A stretch of DNA of 64,000 nt from an uncultured Acidobacteriota bacterium (GCA_902826685.1 CADEFT010000032.1:30204-94203), one strand, 5' to 3'. Shown: positions 24,825-34,429, counted from the first letter of the stretch. Numbers and translations: made by a program. Notes: generated by a model from the sequence alone, not told the origin.

Positions 24825-27566
24825 ATGAAGCACTTGCTGACCGCCGTCTCGGCAGTTGTCTGGAACGCCAGCTTCGTCTGGGCACAAGCCAGTGGCCTGC
24901 CGCAGGGAATTTCCAAAGGCGCCACCGTTGAAGGCATCACCGAGTACAGGCTCGACAACGGCCTTCGCGTACTGCTTTTCCCCGATCCTTCGAAACCCAA
25001 GGTGACGGTCAACGTGACCATCATGGTCGGCTCCAAACATGAAAACTACGGCGAGACGGGGATGGCTCACCTGCTCGAACATCTCCTGTTCAAAGGCACC
25101 GATAAGTACCCGGCCATCTTCACTCTTCTGCGCAATCGCGGGGCGCAGTTCAACGGCTCCACCTGGTATGACCGGACCAATTACTACGAGACGCTGACGG
25201 CGAGCGATGAAAATCTGCGCTGGGCCATCGACATGGAGGCCGATCGCATGGTGCGCTCCTGGGTGGCGAAGAAAGATCTCGATAGCGAAATGACGGTGGT
25301 GCGCAACGAATTCGAATCGGGTGAGAATTCGCCCATGCGCGTGATCATGCAGCGCGCCGCCTCGGCCGCCTATGACTGGCACAACTACGGCAAGTCGACC
25401 ATCGGCGCACGCTCCGACATCGAGAATGTGCCCATCGACAGGCTCCAGGCCTTCTACCGGCTTTACTACCAGCCCGACAACGCCATGCTGGTGATCGCCG
25501 GCAAGTTCGATGAACCCAAGGCGCTCGGCTGGATCGCCGAATCGTTCGGACGCATTCCCAAGCCGCAGCGCGTGCTGCCGAAGAGCTACACGGCCGAGCC
25601 GACGCAGGATGGGGAACGCACCGTCACCGTACGCCGCACCGGCGATGAGCAGTTGCTGATGACCGTGCATCGCATCCCGGCGGGAACGCACGAGGACTAC
25701 GCCGCGGTTGCGATTCTGACTTCGATACTCGGTGATAGCCCCACCGGCCGGCTGTACAAGGCGCTGGTCGATAACAAGAAAGCCGCCAACATCATGGGCT
25801 TCGATTTCCAGTTGGCCGAGCCGGGCATTCTCTACCTGGGCGCTCGTCTGCGCACCGAGCAATCGCTGGACGAAGCGCGCCAGGCGTTGATTTCGACCAT
25901 CGACGGCGCCGCCAAAGAGCCGCCTACGGCCGAGGAGGTCGACCGCGCCCGCACCAAGCTGCTCAAACAGATCGAACTCGGGCTGGCCAATTCCGACGAT
26001 GTCGGTGTGGAGCTTAGCGAATGGGCTTCCATGGGCGACTGGCGGATGCTCTTCATCACCCGCGACCGCATCAAGAAGGTGACGGCGGCCGACGTGCAGC
26101 GCGCCGCGCGCACCTATTTGAAGCAGGACAACCGCACCATCGCCACGTTCCTGCCCACCGCCAAGCCCGATCGCACCGAGATTCCGGCCACGCCCGATGT
26201 CGCCGCTATCGTGAAGGACTACAAGGGTACGGAGACCATCGCCCAGGGCGAGGTCTTCGATCCCACACCCGCCAACGTGGAAGGTCGAGCCAAGCGCGTG
26301 AAACTTGCAAACGGCATGAAGCTTGTGATGATGCCGAAGAAGACGCGCGGAGCCGCCGTCATGGCGCGCATCACCTTGCGCTATGGCGATGAGAATACGC
26401 TGCGGGGCAAAAACGCCGAGGCGCAGTTGGCCTGGTCGATGCTGATGCGCGGCACCGCCAAGCACTCCCGCCAGCAGATTCAGGATGAGTTCGACAAACT
26501 CAAGGCGCGCGTGAACATGGGTGGTTCGACGCAGTTCGGCTCGGCCAACATCCAGACGGTGGCCGCCAACCTGCCTGCCGCGCTGGAGCTCACCGCCGAG
26601 ATTCTGCGCGAACCCGCCTTCCCGGATTCTGAATTCGATCAGGTGAAACAGGCGTCGCTGGCCGGCATCGAGTCCCAGAAGAGCCAGCCGCAGTTTCTCG
26701 CTTTCAACGAACTGACCCGCCATATGAGCCCCTATCCGAAGGGCGACGTGCGCGCCACCGGCTCGGCCGAAGAGCGCATTGCGGAACTGAATGGCGCCAC
26801 GCTTGCCGGAGCCCGCAAGTTCTACCAGGATTTCTTCGGCGGATCGCCCGAGGCCATCATGACCGTGGTGGGCGATTTCGATCCGCAGGCGATCGAGAAG
26901 CTGGCCGCCGGACTGCTGGGAAATTGGAAGACGCCGGCCGCCGTCAAACGGCCCGAACGCAAATCGCAGAAGGTCGAGGCGGTCAATCGCATCCTGGAAA
27001 CGCCGGACAAAGCCAACGCCGTGTTCGCCGCCGGTTCGAATCTCGACCTCACCGATGAATCGCCGGATTATCCGGCTCTGCTGATTGCCAACTACATCTT
27101 CGGCGGCGGCAGTTCCTCGCGCATCTTCCGCCGTTTCCGCGAGAAGGAAGGCTGGAGTTACGGCGCCGGCTCGGGACTCACCGCGCCCACCAGGGACAAC
27201 GACGGTGGCGTGATGGTGTACGCGATTCTCGCGCCGCAAAACATGACCAAGCTCGAAGCCGGATTCCGCGAGGAACTCGACAAGGCCCTCAAGGAAGGCT
27301 TCACCGCCGATGAAGTGGACAAGGCCAAGGAATCGTGGCTGCAGCGCCAGGCCGTACAGCGCGCCGAAGATATGTCTCTGCTCGGCAATCTTTCGGTCAA
27401 CGAATATTGGGGCCGCACGATGACGTGGCAGGGCGGCCTTGAGACGAAGGTGGCCGCGCTCACCCCCGATCACGTCAACGCCGCGTTCCGGAAATACTTG
27501 AAGCCGGAAGCGTTCAGCATCTTCAAGGCCGGCGATTTCAAGAAGGCGGCCGCGGCCAGCAACTGA
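24825..27566 (+). CDS. Secreted M16 (insulinase-like) zinc peptidase, two-domain
   Basis: 913 residues with a signal peptide (MKHLLTAVSAVVWNASFVWA). The first M16 half carries the inverted zinc motif HLLEH (H82, E85, H86). The second half, starting around residue 490 with RVKLANGMKLVMMPKK, lacks HxxEH, so it is the non-catalytic partner fused in one chain, as in pitrilysin-like enzymes. It should degrade peptides in the periplasm. An AAGGAG ribosome site at 24809-24814 supports the ATG at 24825; the in-frame ATG at 24804 contains that site. The next gene follows after 7 bases. Confidence 0.92.
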   Translation: MKHLLTAVSAVVWNASFVWAQASGLPQGISKGATVEGITEYRLDNGLRVLLFPDPSKPKVTVNVTIMVGSKHENYGETGMAHLLEHLLFKGTDKYPAIFTLLRNRGAQFNGSTWYDRTNYYETLTASDENLRWAIDMEADRMVRSWVAKKDLDSEMTVVRNEFESGENSPMRVIMQRAASAAYDWHNYGKSTIGARSDIENVPIDRLQAFYRLYYQPDNAMLVIAGKFDEPKALGWIAESFGRIPKPQRVLPKSYTAEPTQDGERTVTVRRTGDEQLLMTVHRIPAGTHEDYAAVAILTSILGDSPTGRLYKALVDNKKAANIMGFDFQLAEPGILYLGARLRTEQSLDEARQALISTIDGAAKEPPTAEEVDRARTKLLKQIELGLANSDDVGVELSEWASMGDWRMLFITRDRIKKVTAADVQRAARTYLKQDNRTIATFLPTAKPDRTEIPATPDVAAIVKDYKGTETIAQGEVFDPTPANVEGRAKRVKLANGMKLVMMPKKTRGAAVMARITLRYGDENTLRGKNAEAQLAWSMLMRGTAKHSRQQIQDEFDKLKARVNMGGSTQFGSANIQTVAANLPAALELTAEILREPAFPDSEFDQVKQASLAGIESQKSQPQFLAFNELTRHMSPYPKGDVRATGSAEERIAELNGATLAGARKFYQDFFGGSPEAIMTVVGDFDPQAIEKLAAGLLGNWKTPAAVKRPERKSQKVEAVNRILETPDKANAVFAAGSNLDLTDESPDYPALLIANYIFGGGSSSRIFRRFREKEGWSYGAGSGLTAPTRDNDGGVMVYAILAPQNMTKLEAGFREELDKALKEGFTADEVDKAKESWLQRQAVQRAEDMSLLGNLSVNEYWGRTMTWQGGLETKVAALTPDHVNAAFRKYLKPEAFSIFKAGDFKKAAAASN

Positions 27567-27573
27567 GAGCATC

Positions 27574-28128
27574 ATGCGCCGCATCCGGTACGTCGTGGCG
27601 GCGAGCCTGGATGGCTACATCGCCGGGCCCAAGGGCGAAGCCGACTGGATCCTCATGGATCCGGAAATCGACTTCGGCGGGCTGTTCGCCCAGTTCGACA
27701 CGCTGTTGATGGGACGCCGTACCTTCGAGCATTCCGCCGGCATGGGTCAGGGCACGATGCCGGGCATGCAGACGGTGGTGGTGTCCACCACGCTGCGCCA
27801 GGCCGATCACAAAGGCGTCACCATCGTCGCCGACGGTGTGAAGGAAGCGATTGCCAAACTCCGCGCCAGGCCGGGCAAGGATATTTGGCTGTTCGGCGGC
27901 GGCGGATTGTTTCGCAGTCTCGCTTCCCTGAAACTGGTGGACTCGGTTGAAATCGCCATCGTTCCGGTGCTGTTAGGCGGAGGAATTCCGCTGCTCGCTC
28001 CGTCATCGGAGCGAGTGCACCTGGAACTGCGCCATCAGCGGATCTACACCAAGACCGGCATCGTCTCACTGGAATATGCCGTGGTTCAGCGCAAGGCCAA
28101 ATCCAAATTGCGCCGCGCTTCGGAGTAA
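27574..28128 (+). CDS. Dihydrofolate-reductase-like (RibD C-terminal fold) protein
   Basis: 184 residues of the DHFR/RibD_C fold: RYVVAASLDGYIAGPKGEADW at the start contains the AxSLDGxIA signature, followed by LLMGRRTFE, VVVSTTLRQ, DIWLFGGGGLFRSL and VPVLLGGGIPLL. It probably reduces a pteridine- or flavin-precursor-like substrate with NADPH; the exact role is unknown. Family proteins normally stop soon after LEYAV. Here the last 12 residues (KAKSKLRRASE) lie in a repeat that is antisense to the C-terminus of the neighbouring TPR gene, so the tail and stop codon are shared with the duplicated segment. Confidence 0.82.
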   Translation: MRRIRYVVAASLDGYIAGPKGEADWILMDPEIDFGGLFAQFDTLLMGRRTFEHSAGMGQGTMPGMQTVVVSTTLRQADHKGVTIVADGVKEAIAKLRARPGKDIWLFGGGGLFRSLASLKLVDSVEIAIVPVLLGGGIPLLAPSSERVHLELRHQRIYTKTGIVSLEYAVVQRKAKSKLRRASE

Positions 28129-28507
28129 TCAGGCCGGATTTCGAGCGCGCGCCGGAATTGAGCGGCGGCTTCCCGTCCCCGGCCCAAGCGGGCCAGTGCG
28201 GTTCCACGTTGTTGTGCGCTTGGAATACGCCGTTATTCAGCACGGAGCAAAATCCAAATTGCGGCGCGCCTCGGAGTAGTCAGGCCGGATTTCGAGCGCG
28301 CGGGAATTAATCGGCCGCCAGCGCCGTTCGCCGGTTGATTCCTCTTCGGCGTATTGGAACAGGCCGCCGTTCAGCGCAACGCCAAATCCAAATTACGCCG
28401 CGCTTCGGAGTAATCAGGCCGGATTTCGAGCGCACGGCGGAATTGATCGGCGGCCTCCTGCCTCTTGCCCAAGCGCGCCAGCGCGGTTCCCAGGTTGTTA
28501 TGCGCTT
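28069..28507. repeat. Decayed tandem triplication of the DHFR/TPR gene junction
   Basis: Three tandem copies of one segment occupy 28069-28219, 28220-28353 and 28354-28507 (offsets 151 and 134 bases). Each begins with a TTGGAA-type stretch matching the 3' end of the DHFR-like gene. It continues through AAATCCAAATT and GGAGTA to TCAGGCCGGATTTCGAGCGC, which is antisense to the last codons of the TPR gene. Copy 1 is fused to the intact DHFR gene and copy 3 is the intact end of the TPR gene. Copy 2 is shortened by about 17 bases, and the distal part of copy 1 is frameshifted. The 240 bases between the two genes hold nothing else. Confidence 0.85.
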
Positions 28508-30293
28508 CGGCGTAAGCCTCATTCTGCCGTAGCGCCTCCCGGTAGGCCGCGATCGCTTCCGGCAGCCGGCCCGCGCGGCTGAGCAGCGCTCCCAGATTGT
28601 AGTGGGCTTCGGCCGCTTCGGGATGGAGCCGCGCCGTTTCGCGAAGGTGGCCGATGGCTTCCTCCACTCGTCCATCCGCCGCCGCGCGGCGTCCCATGGC
28701 ATCGTGCGCGGCGGCCAGATTCACTTGCGCTTCGCGCCAGCCGGGCTGAATGTCGAGCGCGGTCCGGTAAGCCGCCGCCGATTCGCTCCACAGGCTGCGC
28801 CGGGCCAACGAAGCACCTCGTCCGAAATGCGCCGCCGCCAGTTGCTGATTCGCGCGCAGTGCGGCGTCGAATTCCTTGGCCGCCTCTTCGTGCCGGCCGG
28901 CCTCGGTGAGGATCGAACCCAGGCCGGCGCGCCAGGACGCCCAGTCGCCTGCCTGGGACAATTGCATGCGGTACTGAGCGATCGCTTCGTCGAAGCGGCC
29001 GGATTCGCGCAGCAACTCGATGCAGCGCAGACGCAGCGCCGGAGGTCCACAGGTTTCAAGCGCCTGAGCGCGATCCACCGGCAGATCGAGATCCGGCGAG
29101 ACGACGGCGGAACGGAACGGCGGCTGGGAAGTCATCGCGCGGATATCGGCGGCCATGCGGCGCCGGTCCCAATTGGTGAGGCCTGCATCCCCAGCTTCTC
29201 CATTTCCTTTCCGTACATGATCGGCCAGGAACGCGGCCAGCCTGCGGTTGCCGCCTGGCGTTAGATGGACGTGTTCATAGAAATCGAACGTCTGCCGCGC
29301 CGCATCGGCCAGCACCACGCCGGGCACGGCGCGTGCCACTTCGCGAATCGTGTCATTGATGCGGGAATCGGCGCGGAACCGCAACGTGTCGAGGTCGCGC
29401 GCGCGCTCCAGCAAAGCGTCGTCACCGCAGGCCACACCGGCCCGGTATTGCACATCGGCGTTGCGCGGGTGGCGCGCCGCCAGTTCGCGATACGCTTCGC
29501 AGCCGCCGCCCGGCGGCGCATCCACATTGCCCCCGTCCCAGGCAAACGGAGGCTGTCCCCGCAGGTTCACAGCCACCGTGCTCAGCATAACCGCCGCCCC
29601 CGCGTCGCGTCCCAGCCGGCAGATGCGAGTCAGATTCTCACGGAAGTTCCGGTACACCGCCGGCAGACGCGGGTCGTCGAATGGCACCTGCCGGTCGAGG
29701 AACATTCGCATGCCGCGCCATTCGCCCGGCTGCCGGCTGGGCGCAAGCAGTTGGCCCAACCGGAACGACTTCGCCGCGAACGCCAGGCGCGCCAGGGTGG
29801 GATGCTCCGTCAAACCATGCGGTCCCACCACTTCGTTATTGCCGATGTAGAGGACAAACAGATCGGGCGCGCGAGCGGCGCATTCCCGCGCGATACCGGC
29901 GATCACGCCTGAGTCAATCGCCGTCATCGCCGCGTTCACCACTTCCAACGGCCGGTCCGGGTAGCGAGCCCGCAGCGCCGCCTCCAGCATGCGAGGCAAT
30001 CCGAACGCCGGTTCGGGCACACCCATCGCCGCCGATTCGCCGAGCACGAAGACGCGATAGACGCCAGGCTGCTTCGGCGCGAGCGCCGCGCCGAAAGGAG
30101 TCCGCGCGATGGCGGGCGGAAAGAAGCGCCAGGCGAATCGTTCGTTGGTGCCTTCCGTTCCATTGACCGGCACGAAGAACGTTACCGGATATCCATGGCC
30201 CGCCATCCGCAGCGCCGTCTCGGCAATGGCCAGAAAAAGCGCCGGCGATCCCACGATCAACAGCGCCCGAACCAGCCACTCGCGAGCGGCCAA
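28371..30293 (-). CDS. SGNH/GDSL-like hydrolase with C-terminal TPR repeats
   Basis: 640 residues. An N-terminal membrane segment or signal anchor (about residues 8-28) precedes an SGNH-hydrolase-like domain with the nucleophile block LGESAAMG (S87), the YIGNNEV block and a late EHVHLTPGGN block holding the likely His. From about residue 410 to the end run TPR units, for example AHYNLGALLSRAGRLPEAIA and the next unit AHNNLGTALARLGKRQEAAD. Such proteins are thought to modify envelope glycans or act in acyl transfer; the substrate is unknown. TTG start 2 bases after the TonB-receptor stop, so co-transcribed. Its last TPR codons are triplicated downstream. Confidence 0.82.
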   Translation of the reverse strand: MAAREWLVRALLIVGSPALFLAIAETALRMAGHGYPVTFFVPVNGTEGTNERFAWRFFPPAIARTPFGAALAPKQPGVYRVFVLGESAAMGVPEPAFGLPRMLEAALRARYPDRPLEVVNAAMTAIDSGVIAGIARECAARAPDLFVLYIGNNEVVGPHGLTEHPTLARLAFAAKSFRLGQLLAPSRQPGEWRGMRMFLDRQVPFDDPRLPAVYRNFRENLTRICRLGRDAGAAVMLSTVAVNLRGQPPFAWDGGNVDAPPGGGCEAYRELAARHPRNADVQYRAGVACGDDALLERARDLDTLRFRADSRINDTIREVARAVPGVVLADAARQTFDFYEHVHLTPGGNRRLAAFLADHVRKGNGEAGDAGLTNWDRRRMAADIRAMTSQPPFRSAVVSPDLDLPVDRAQALETCGPPALRLRCIELLRESGRFDEAIAQYRMQLSQAGDWASWRAGLGSILTEAGRHEEAAKEFDAALRANQQLAAAHFGRGASLARRSLWSESAAAYRTALDIQPGWREAQVNLAAAHDAMGRRAAADGRVEEAIGHLRETARLHPEAAEAHYNLGALLSRAGRLPEAIAAYREALRQNEAYAEAHNNLGTALARLGKRQEAADQFRRALEIRPDYSEARRNLDLALR

Positions 30294-30295
30294 CG

Positions 30296-33200
30296 TCAGA
30301 ACTCGATGCGCAGCCGCATCTGCACTTCCCGGCTGGCGCTCTTCTCTCTGGGCGCGCCGCCGCCCTGCAGTCCGAAGATCTGGCCCACCTGTCCCGTCAC
30401 CGTAATGTTGCTATTGGGGAAGGCATAGTGTGGCGTATTGAAAATATCGGTGATCATCGCCTGGTAATTCAACCGCAGCTTTTCGGTTAGCTTCCATTCC
30501 TTGACCACTGAAAGGTGATGCAAATTCTGCCCCGGCCCTTCGAGGATGAACACACCGGAATTGCCGAAGCGTCCTGCGTTGGCGGGTGGAGCCGCGAAGG
30601 CACTGGCATCAAACCAGCGCGTGGGGCGGCGTTCTCCCGGAGCCAGGTTGCCGTCGGAGATGCGATCGGGCAGCCCCACGGTCGTATTGGTGTTCGAAGC
30701 GTCGAGCCCCGAATACATCGGCGAGAAGTATTGCCCGCTCTGGAAATAGCTAACCCAGTTGGTCATCCAACCGCCGAGCACATGCTGCACCACGCCCGGC
30801 GCGTTCGCCAGATAGCGCCGGCCCTTACCGACCGGAATGTCGTAGTTGAAGTTCATCACAGCGCGATGGCGCGAATTGTACTGATCGCGGTTCCAAAACG
30901 AATGGCTGTAGGGATTCTCGAGGTTCAGGTAGTCCGCCATGGAATTGGAGAAGGTGTAGTGTCCGTCGAACTTCACCGGTCCCATCTTACGGGTGACCTG
31001 GATCTGCCCGGCGTCGTATTTCGACCGTCCATCCGATTGCCAGAAGCCCGTGTTGACGAACGGCTGATAGGGCCGTCGCGCCGCCGTAAAGGGCGTGGTG
31101 CTCGGCCGCGGCTTGTTCAACTGCAACTGATAGTTCAGCCCGCGGCTGCGCGATCCGATATAGGACAGGCGAAGGCCGAAGCCCGCGAGCTCTTTCTCAA
31201 CGCTGGCGTTGAACTGATGAATGGCGCCGTGTTTGGTCGAAAGCGGAAATCCAACGATGCTCTGCGAAGGCGCGGCGGCGGCCGCCGCCAGCGACACCGG
31301 AAACGGATTCGGGAACGACAGGAACTGCGAGGCGCCGGGATCGTTGAAATAGGTCTCGCTGATCTGGAACGGCCCGCCGGTTTGAATGCGCGTGAACTGG
31401 CCCAGGGCTTCGCTATAAATGCCGTATCCGCCGCGCAGCACGAAATCGTCCTTGATGCGGTAAGCGCCGCCAATGCGCGGACGGAACAGCGTCTTGGGCG
31501 GACTCGGAACCACGTCGCCCGCCGCCAGTAGGATGTTCCTGGGATAGAGAGCGCTCACTTTTCCCAACGCGTCCTGCGGCACGTAGACCGTGTTGGTATC
31601 GGGGCTCCAGTTGAATTGCAGATTGTCGGCATAGACGGGGGAAGAGAAGTAGTCCCACCGCAGGCCAAGGTCGAGCGTCAGCTTGCGGCTCACTTTAACG
31701 GTGTCCTGCGCGAACATGGCGAATTCATAAACGCTGCGGAACCGGTTGGTGAATGGGTCCAGGCGCTGGCTCGATCTCGGCAGGCCCAGCAGGAAATCGG
31801 CATAAGCTTCGCCGGACAGTGTGCCGTCGAAGGTGAAATTGCCATACGTGCCTTCGGGAATGCCGCCGTTGAAATCGCGGAACCAGCGCAACTCGCCGCC
31901 GAATTTCATTACGTGGCTGCCTTTGTTCCAGGTGAGCGAATTGGCGAACGTGAAATCGTTGCGGTCCAGATTGACGCCGCCCGGCTGCACGCGCAGCGTC
32001 GTGACGCCGGTGATATTCATGGTGGGGAAACCCATGGCTTTCAGGCCGCGTGGATTCACGCCCTGCAGGCCGAGCGCCGATACCACCGAATCGCCGGTCA
32101 CCGGCTGGAAGCCCTTGATCTCGCCGCCATCGTCGAAGTAGTCTTTCGCCCAGCCCCAACGGAACGTGTTGACCAAGGTGGGCGAGAAGATGTGCGTATC
32201 GGTGACCACGATGGAGAAATGATTGCGCAGCCGCGTCCACGTGCCGACGTTGGGAAACGAACCCGCCAGAATATAGGGCGTGATGCGATTGATGAAGCGT
32301 CCGAAGATGGTGTTGTTTTCGGTCAGCTTATGGTCGATGCGGTCGGTGGTGGAATCCCATTTGAACAGATCGAGCGCATAAGGATGCAGGAATCCATAGT
32401 TGTTCGTCACCACGCCGGGTCCGCCCGCGTTCGGCCGGGGGATGTAGGTATCCTGCGTTTTGACGGCCATCGGATTAAAACGGCTGACTGGCAAAATGTT
32501 TCCGGGCAGCGGCTGGCCGTTCAGGGGATCGCGCACCTGCACCGGCCGCGCTTGCGTCAACAGGCGCGAAAAATCGCCGCCGCGGAACGCGTCCGTGGGC
32601 ACGTTGCGATTGAAGAAGGTGGCCGACGGAATGCGCACCAGACTGTAGGCGGCGTAAAAGAATGTGCGGTTCTTGATGATCGGTCCGCTGAAGTGGCCGC
32701 CGCCGCGATGTTCTTTGTACGGCACCTTGACCGGCGAGAAGGTCTGCCGCGCGTTCAGCGCCGAGTTGATGAAATCGTAGTAGGCCTTGCCGTGGAACTG
32801 GTTGGTGCCGCTTTTGCCGGTCATGCCGAAGTTGGCGACGCGGCCGAACTCGGCCGAATTCCCCACCGCCACCACCTGCAGTTCTTCGAAGTCGTTCATG
32901 TTCTGCACCAGGTTGACGGTGCCGTCGCTAAGGATGCCGTCCATCGATTCGGTCACCTGGCTCGGCGGCTGTCCGGCGAAGCGCAGCCCCCAGCCGCCCA
33001 TGTCCGTTTGCACGTTCGGAAGCGTGGTCATGTAGGCCTGCGGAAAAAAGCTCTGGCTCAGCGGACTGTCGACGAACTGCTGTTTGTTGAAACCGTCGGC
33101 GATCTGAGAGCCTTCGGTTTCAATCACGGCCGAGCCGCCGGTTACGGTGACTTCGGCGCCCACCGCGCCCAGTTCCAGCGCCAGATCGAGGCGGCGCGTT

Positions 33201-33514
33201 TCGCGCGCGGTGATGCGAATGTCGTCCGCCACCACCCCTTTGAAGCCGGCCGCCGCCGCGTTCAGGCGGTATTGGCCGGGCGTGAGATAAGGAATTTCAA
33301 ATTCGCCCGATTCATTCGTTTCGGTTTGACGGGCGATGCCGGTTTCCTTGTTTGTAAGGTTCACCGAGACCTTGGGAACCACCGCGCCCGCCGGATCGGT
33401 GGCCACGCCGCGGAGAGTCGAAAGATCGGTCTGGGCATGGGCGGCGGCCGTTAGAAATGCGATCAGACTTGCGACAACGAGGCGCTTGGTCGGAATGGAG
33501 GGTAGGCAAGTCAT
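30296..33514 (-). CDS. TonB-dependent receptor with carboxypeptidase-like regulatory domain
   Basis: 1072 residues from the ATG at 33514, where a signal peptide begins (basic SIPTKR, then LVVASLIAFLTAAAHAQ). The frame remains open upstream but reads as noise. After the carboxypeptidase-like domain (GVATDPAGAVVPKVSVNLT) come a plug and a long barrel ending in MRLRIEF with terminal Phe. It belongs to the same Oar-like group as the receptor at 10.7 kb, though the two differ considerably in sequence. The SGNH-TPR gene follows after 2 bases, which suggests a joint envelope function such as uptake and processing of a glycan. Confidence 0.9.
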   Translation of the reverse strand: MTCLPSIPTKRLVVASLIAFLTAAAHAQTDLSTLRGVATDPAGAVVPKVSVNLTNKETGIARQTETNESGEFEIPYLTPGQYRLNAAAAGFKGVVADDIRITARETRRLDLALELGAVGAEVTVTGGSAVIETEGSQIADGFNKQQFVDSPLSQSFFPQAYMTTLPNVQTDMGGWGLRFAGQPPSQVTESMDGILSDGTVNLVQNMNDFEELQVVAVGNSAEFGRVANFGMTGKSGTNQFHGKAYYDFINSALNARQTFSPVKVPYKEHRGGGHFSGPIIKNRTFFYAAYSLVRIPSATFFNRNVPTDAFRGGDFSRLLTQARPVQVRDPLNGQPLPGNILPVSRFNPMAVKTQDTYIPRPNAGGPGVVTNNYGFLHPYALDLFKWDSTTDRIDHKLTENNTIFGRFINRITPYILAGSFPNVGTWTRLRNHFSIVVTDTHIFSPTLVNTFRWGWAKDYFDDGGEIKGFQPVTGDSVVSALGLQGVNPRGLKAMGFPTMNITGVTTLRVQPGGVNLDRNDFTFANSLTWNKGSHVMKFGGELRWFRDFNGGIPEGTYGNFTFDGTLSGEAYADFLLGLPRSSQRLDPFTNRFRSVYEFAMFAQDTVKVSRKLTLDLGLRWDYFSSPVYADNLQFNWSPDTNTVYVPQDALGKVSALYPRNILLAAGDVVPSPPKTLFRPRIGGAYRIKDDFVLRGGYGIYSEALGQFTRIQTGGPFQISETYFNDPGASQFLSFPNPFPVSLAAAAAAPSQSIVGFPLSTKHGAIHQFNASVEKELAGFGLRLSYIGSRSRGLNYQLQLNKPRPSTTPFTAARRPYQPFVNTGFWQSDGRSKYDAGQIQVTRKMGPVKFDGHYTFSNSMADYLNLENPYSHSFWNRDQYNSRHRAVMNFNYDIPVGKGRRYLANAPGVVQHVLGGWMTNWVSYFQSGQYFSPMYSGLDASNTNTTVGLPDRISDGNLAPGERRPTRWFDASAFAAPPANAGRFGNSGVFILEGPGQNLHHLSVVKEWKLTEKLRLNYQAMITDIFNTPHYAFPNSNITVTGQVGQIFGLQGGGAPREKSASREVQMRLRIEF

Positions 33515-33618
33515 GCCTTGAAGATTTATCACGCTCCGAAGCAAGGGGTCAACTTTCTGTGGCCGCTTTCGCCTGCGGGCCGCGCTATGCAAATCGAAGG
33601 AAGAAGGAGGAACACCCA

Positions 33619-34047
33619 ATGACGCAACCCGGCATCGTCGGAACATGGAAGCTGATCAGCTACAGGCGCACGGCGGCCGACGGCTCCATCACTCACCCGC
33701 AGGGAGAGAGCCCGCTGGGCAGGCTCAGCTACGATGCCGCCGGGCGTGTCTCGGCTCTCCTGATGCGGAGGACGCGCCCTGGCGCCGCGATCCAATCGGC
33801 CGGAGCGATCCAGTCGGCCGAGCCGAGTCAACTGCGCGGCATGGTGAGCGGGTTCATCGCCTACTACGGCACCTACGATGTCGATCCGGCCGGCCGCACC
33901 GTGGCGCATCACATCGAAGCCTGCCTGCTGCCCGGCTGGGTGGGCACGTCGCAGCTTCGCGAGTTCGAGTGCGAAGGGAACCGCCTGGTTCTGAGCGCCC
34001 GGAAAACGGATGCGACGCTACGGCTTGAATGGGAGCGGGAGGCTTAG
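33619..34047 (+). CDS. Lipocalin-like domain protein
   Basis: 142 residues, starting at an ATG preceded by AAGGAGG at 33604-33610. The opening GTWKLISYRRTAADG and the later GRLSYDAAGRVSALLM and FIAYYGTYDVD match the bacterial lipocalin-like family (small beta-barrels, often linked to ligand binding or polyketide enzymes). No signal peptide is visible, so it is likely cytoplasmic. A recent 18-base tandem duplication (33787-33804 and 33805-33822) repeats the residues AIQSAG/AIQSAE. It is divergent from the TonB receptor gene with 104 bases between the starts. Confidence 0.8.
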   Translation: MTQPGIVGTWKLISYRRTAADGSITHPQGESPLGRLSYDAAGRVSALLMRRTRPGAAIQSAGAIQSAEPSQLRGMVSGFIAYYGTYDVDPAGRTVAHHIEACLLPGWVGTSQLREFECEGNRLVLSARKTDATLRLEWEREA

Positions 34048-34048
34048 A

Positions 34049-34429
34049 CTAATCCGCCACCGGCTGCGGATTTTGATTGACCGGCTTGTTGCGGCGGTAC
34101 TTCATTTTTGCCGGACGGAACCCCGCGAAGTTGACGCGGCAGTAGTCGCATCGCAGGCGCCTGGCGCCGAAGTAAAGCTTGAAGGAAGTCCAGCCTCGCG
34201 AGATGTAGTGCTCTTCGCTCCAGGTGGTCAGATCCATCCGGTAGCAGCGGGGACAGCGGGAGAACCGCCAATCCGCCAGGCGAAAGACATTGGCCGTGAA
34301 GCGGAGGTTGCAATCCTTGCAGCGCAGCACCTGATCGCCGAAAAGACTGCCCAGCCGCTCGCCGAAGCCGTTGAGCTTGGCGTGCCGCACGTGTTTGGAC
34401 CCGCACTCCGGACAGTTGACCAACTGCAT
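34049..34429 (-). CDS. Zinc-ribbon protein of unknown function
   Basis: 126 residues with two probable zinc ribbons. The first uses CPECG and CKDC (residues 6-38), the second CPRC and CDYC (about 59-96). The intervening sequence is aromatic-rich (FRLADWRFSRCPRC, YISRGWTSFKLYF). No catalytic motif, signal peptide or membrane segment is seen. Such small ribbon proteins usually bind nucleic acid or stabilise a complex. It converges with the lipocalin-like gene with one base between stops. Function unknown. Confidence 0.7.
   Translation of the reverse strand: MQLVNCPECGSKHVRHAKLNGFGERLGSLFGDQVLRCKDCNLRFTANVFRLADWRFSRCPRCYRMDLTTWSEEHYISRGWTSFKLYFGARRLRCDYCRVNFAGFRPAKMKYRRNKPVNQNPQPVAD

Noticed and set aside
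24774..27584. 936-codon open frame on the minus strand covering the M16 peptidase gene
   Set aside because: Exact antisense of a clear M16 gene with family motifs; long stop-free antisense frames are expected from GC-rich codon use, and the translation has no domain character.
28076..28279. 67-codon plus-strand frame ending in the same residues as the DHFR-like protein
   Set aside because: It is the second copy of the triplicated junction read in another frame, not a gene.
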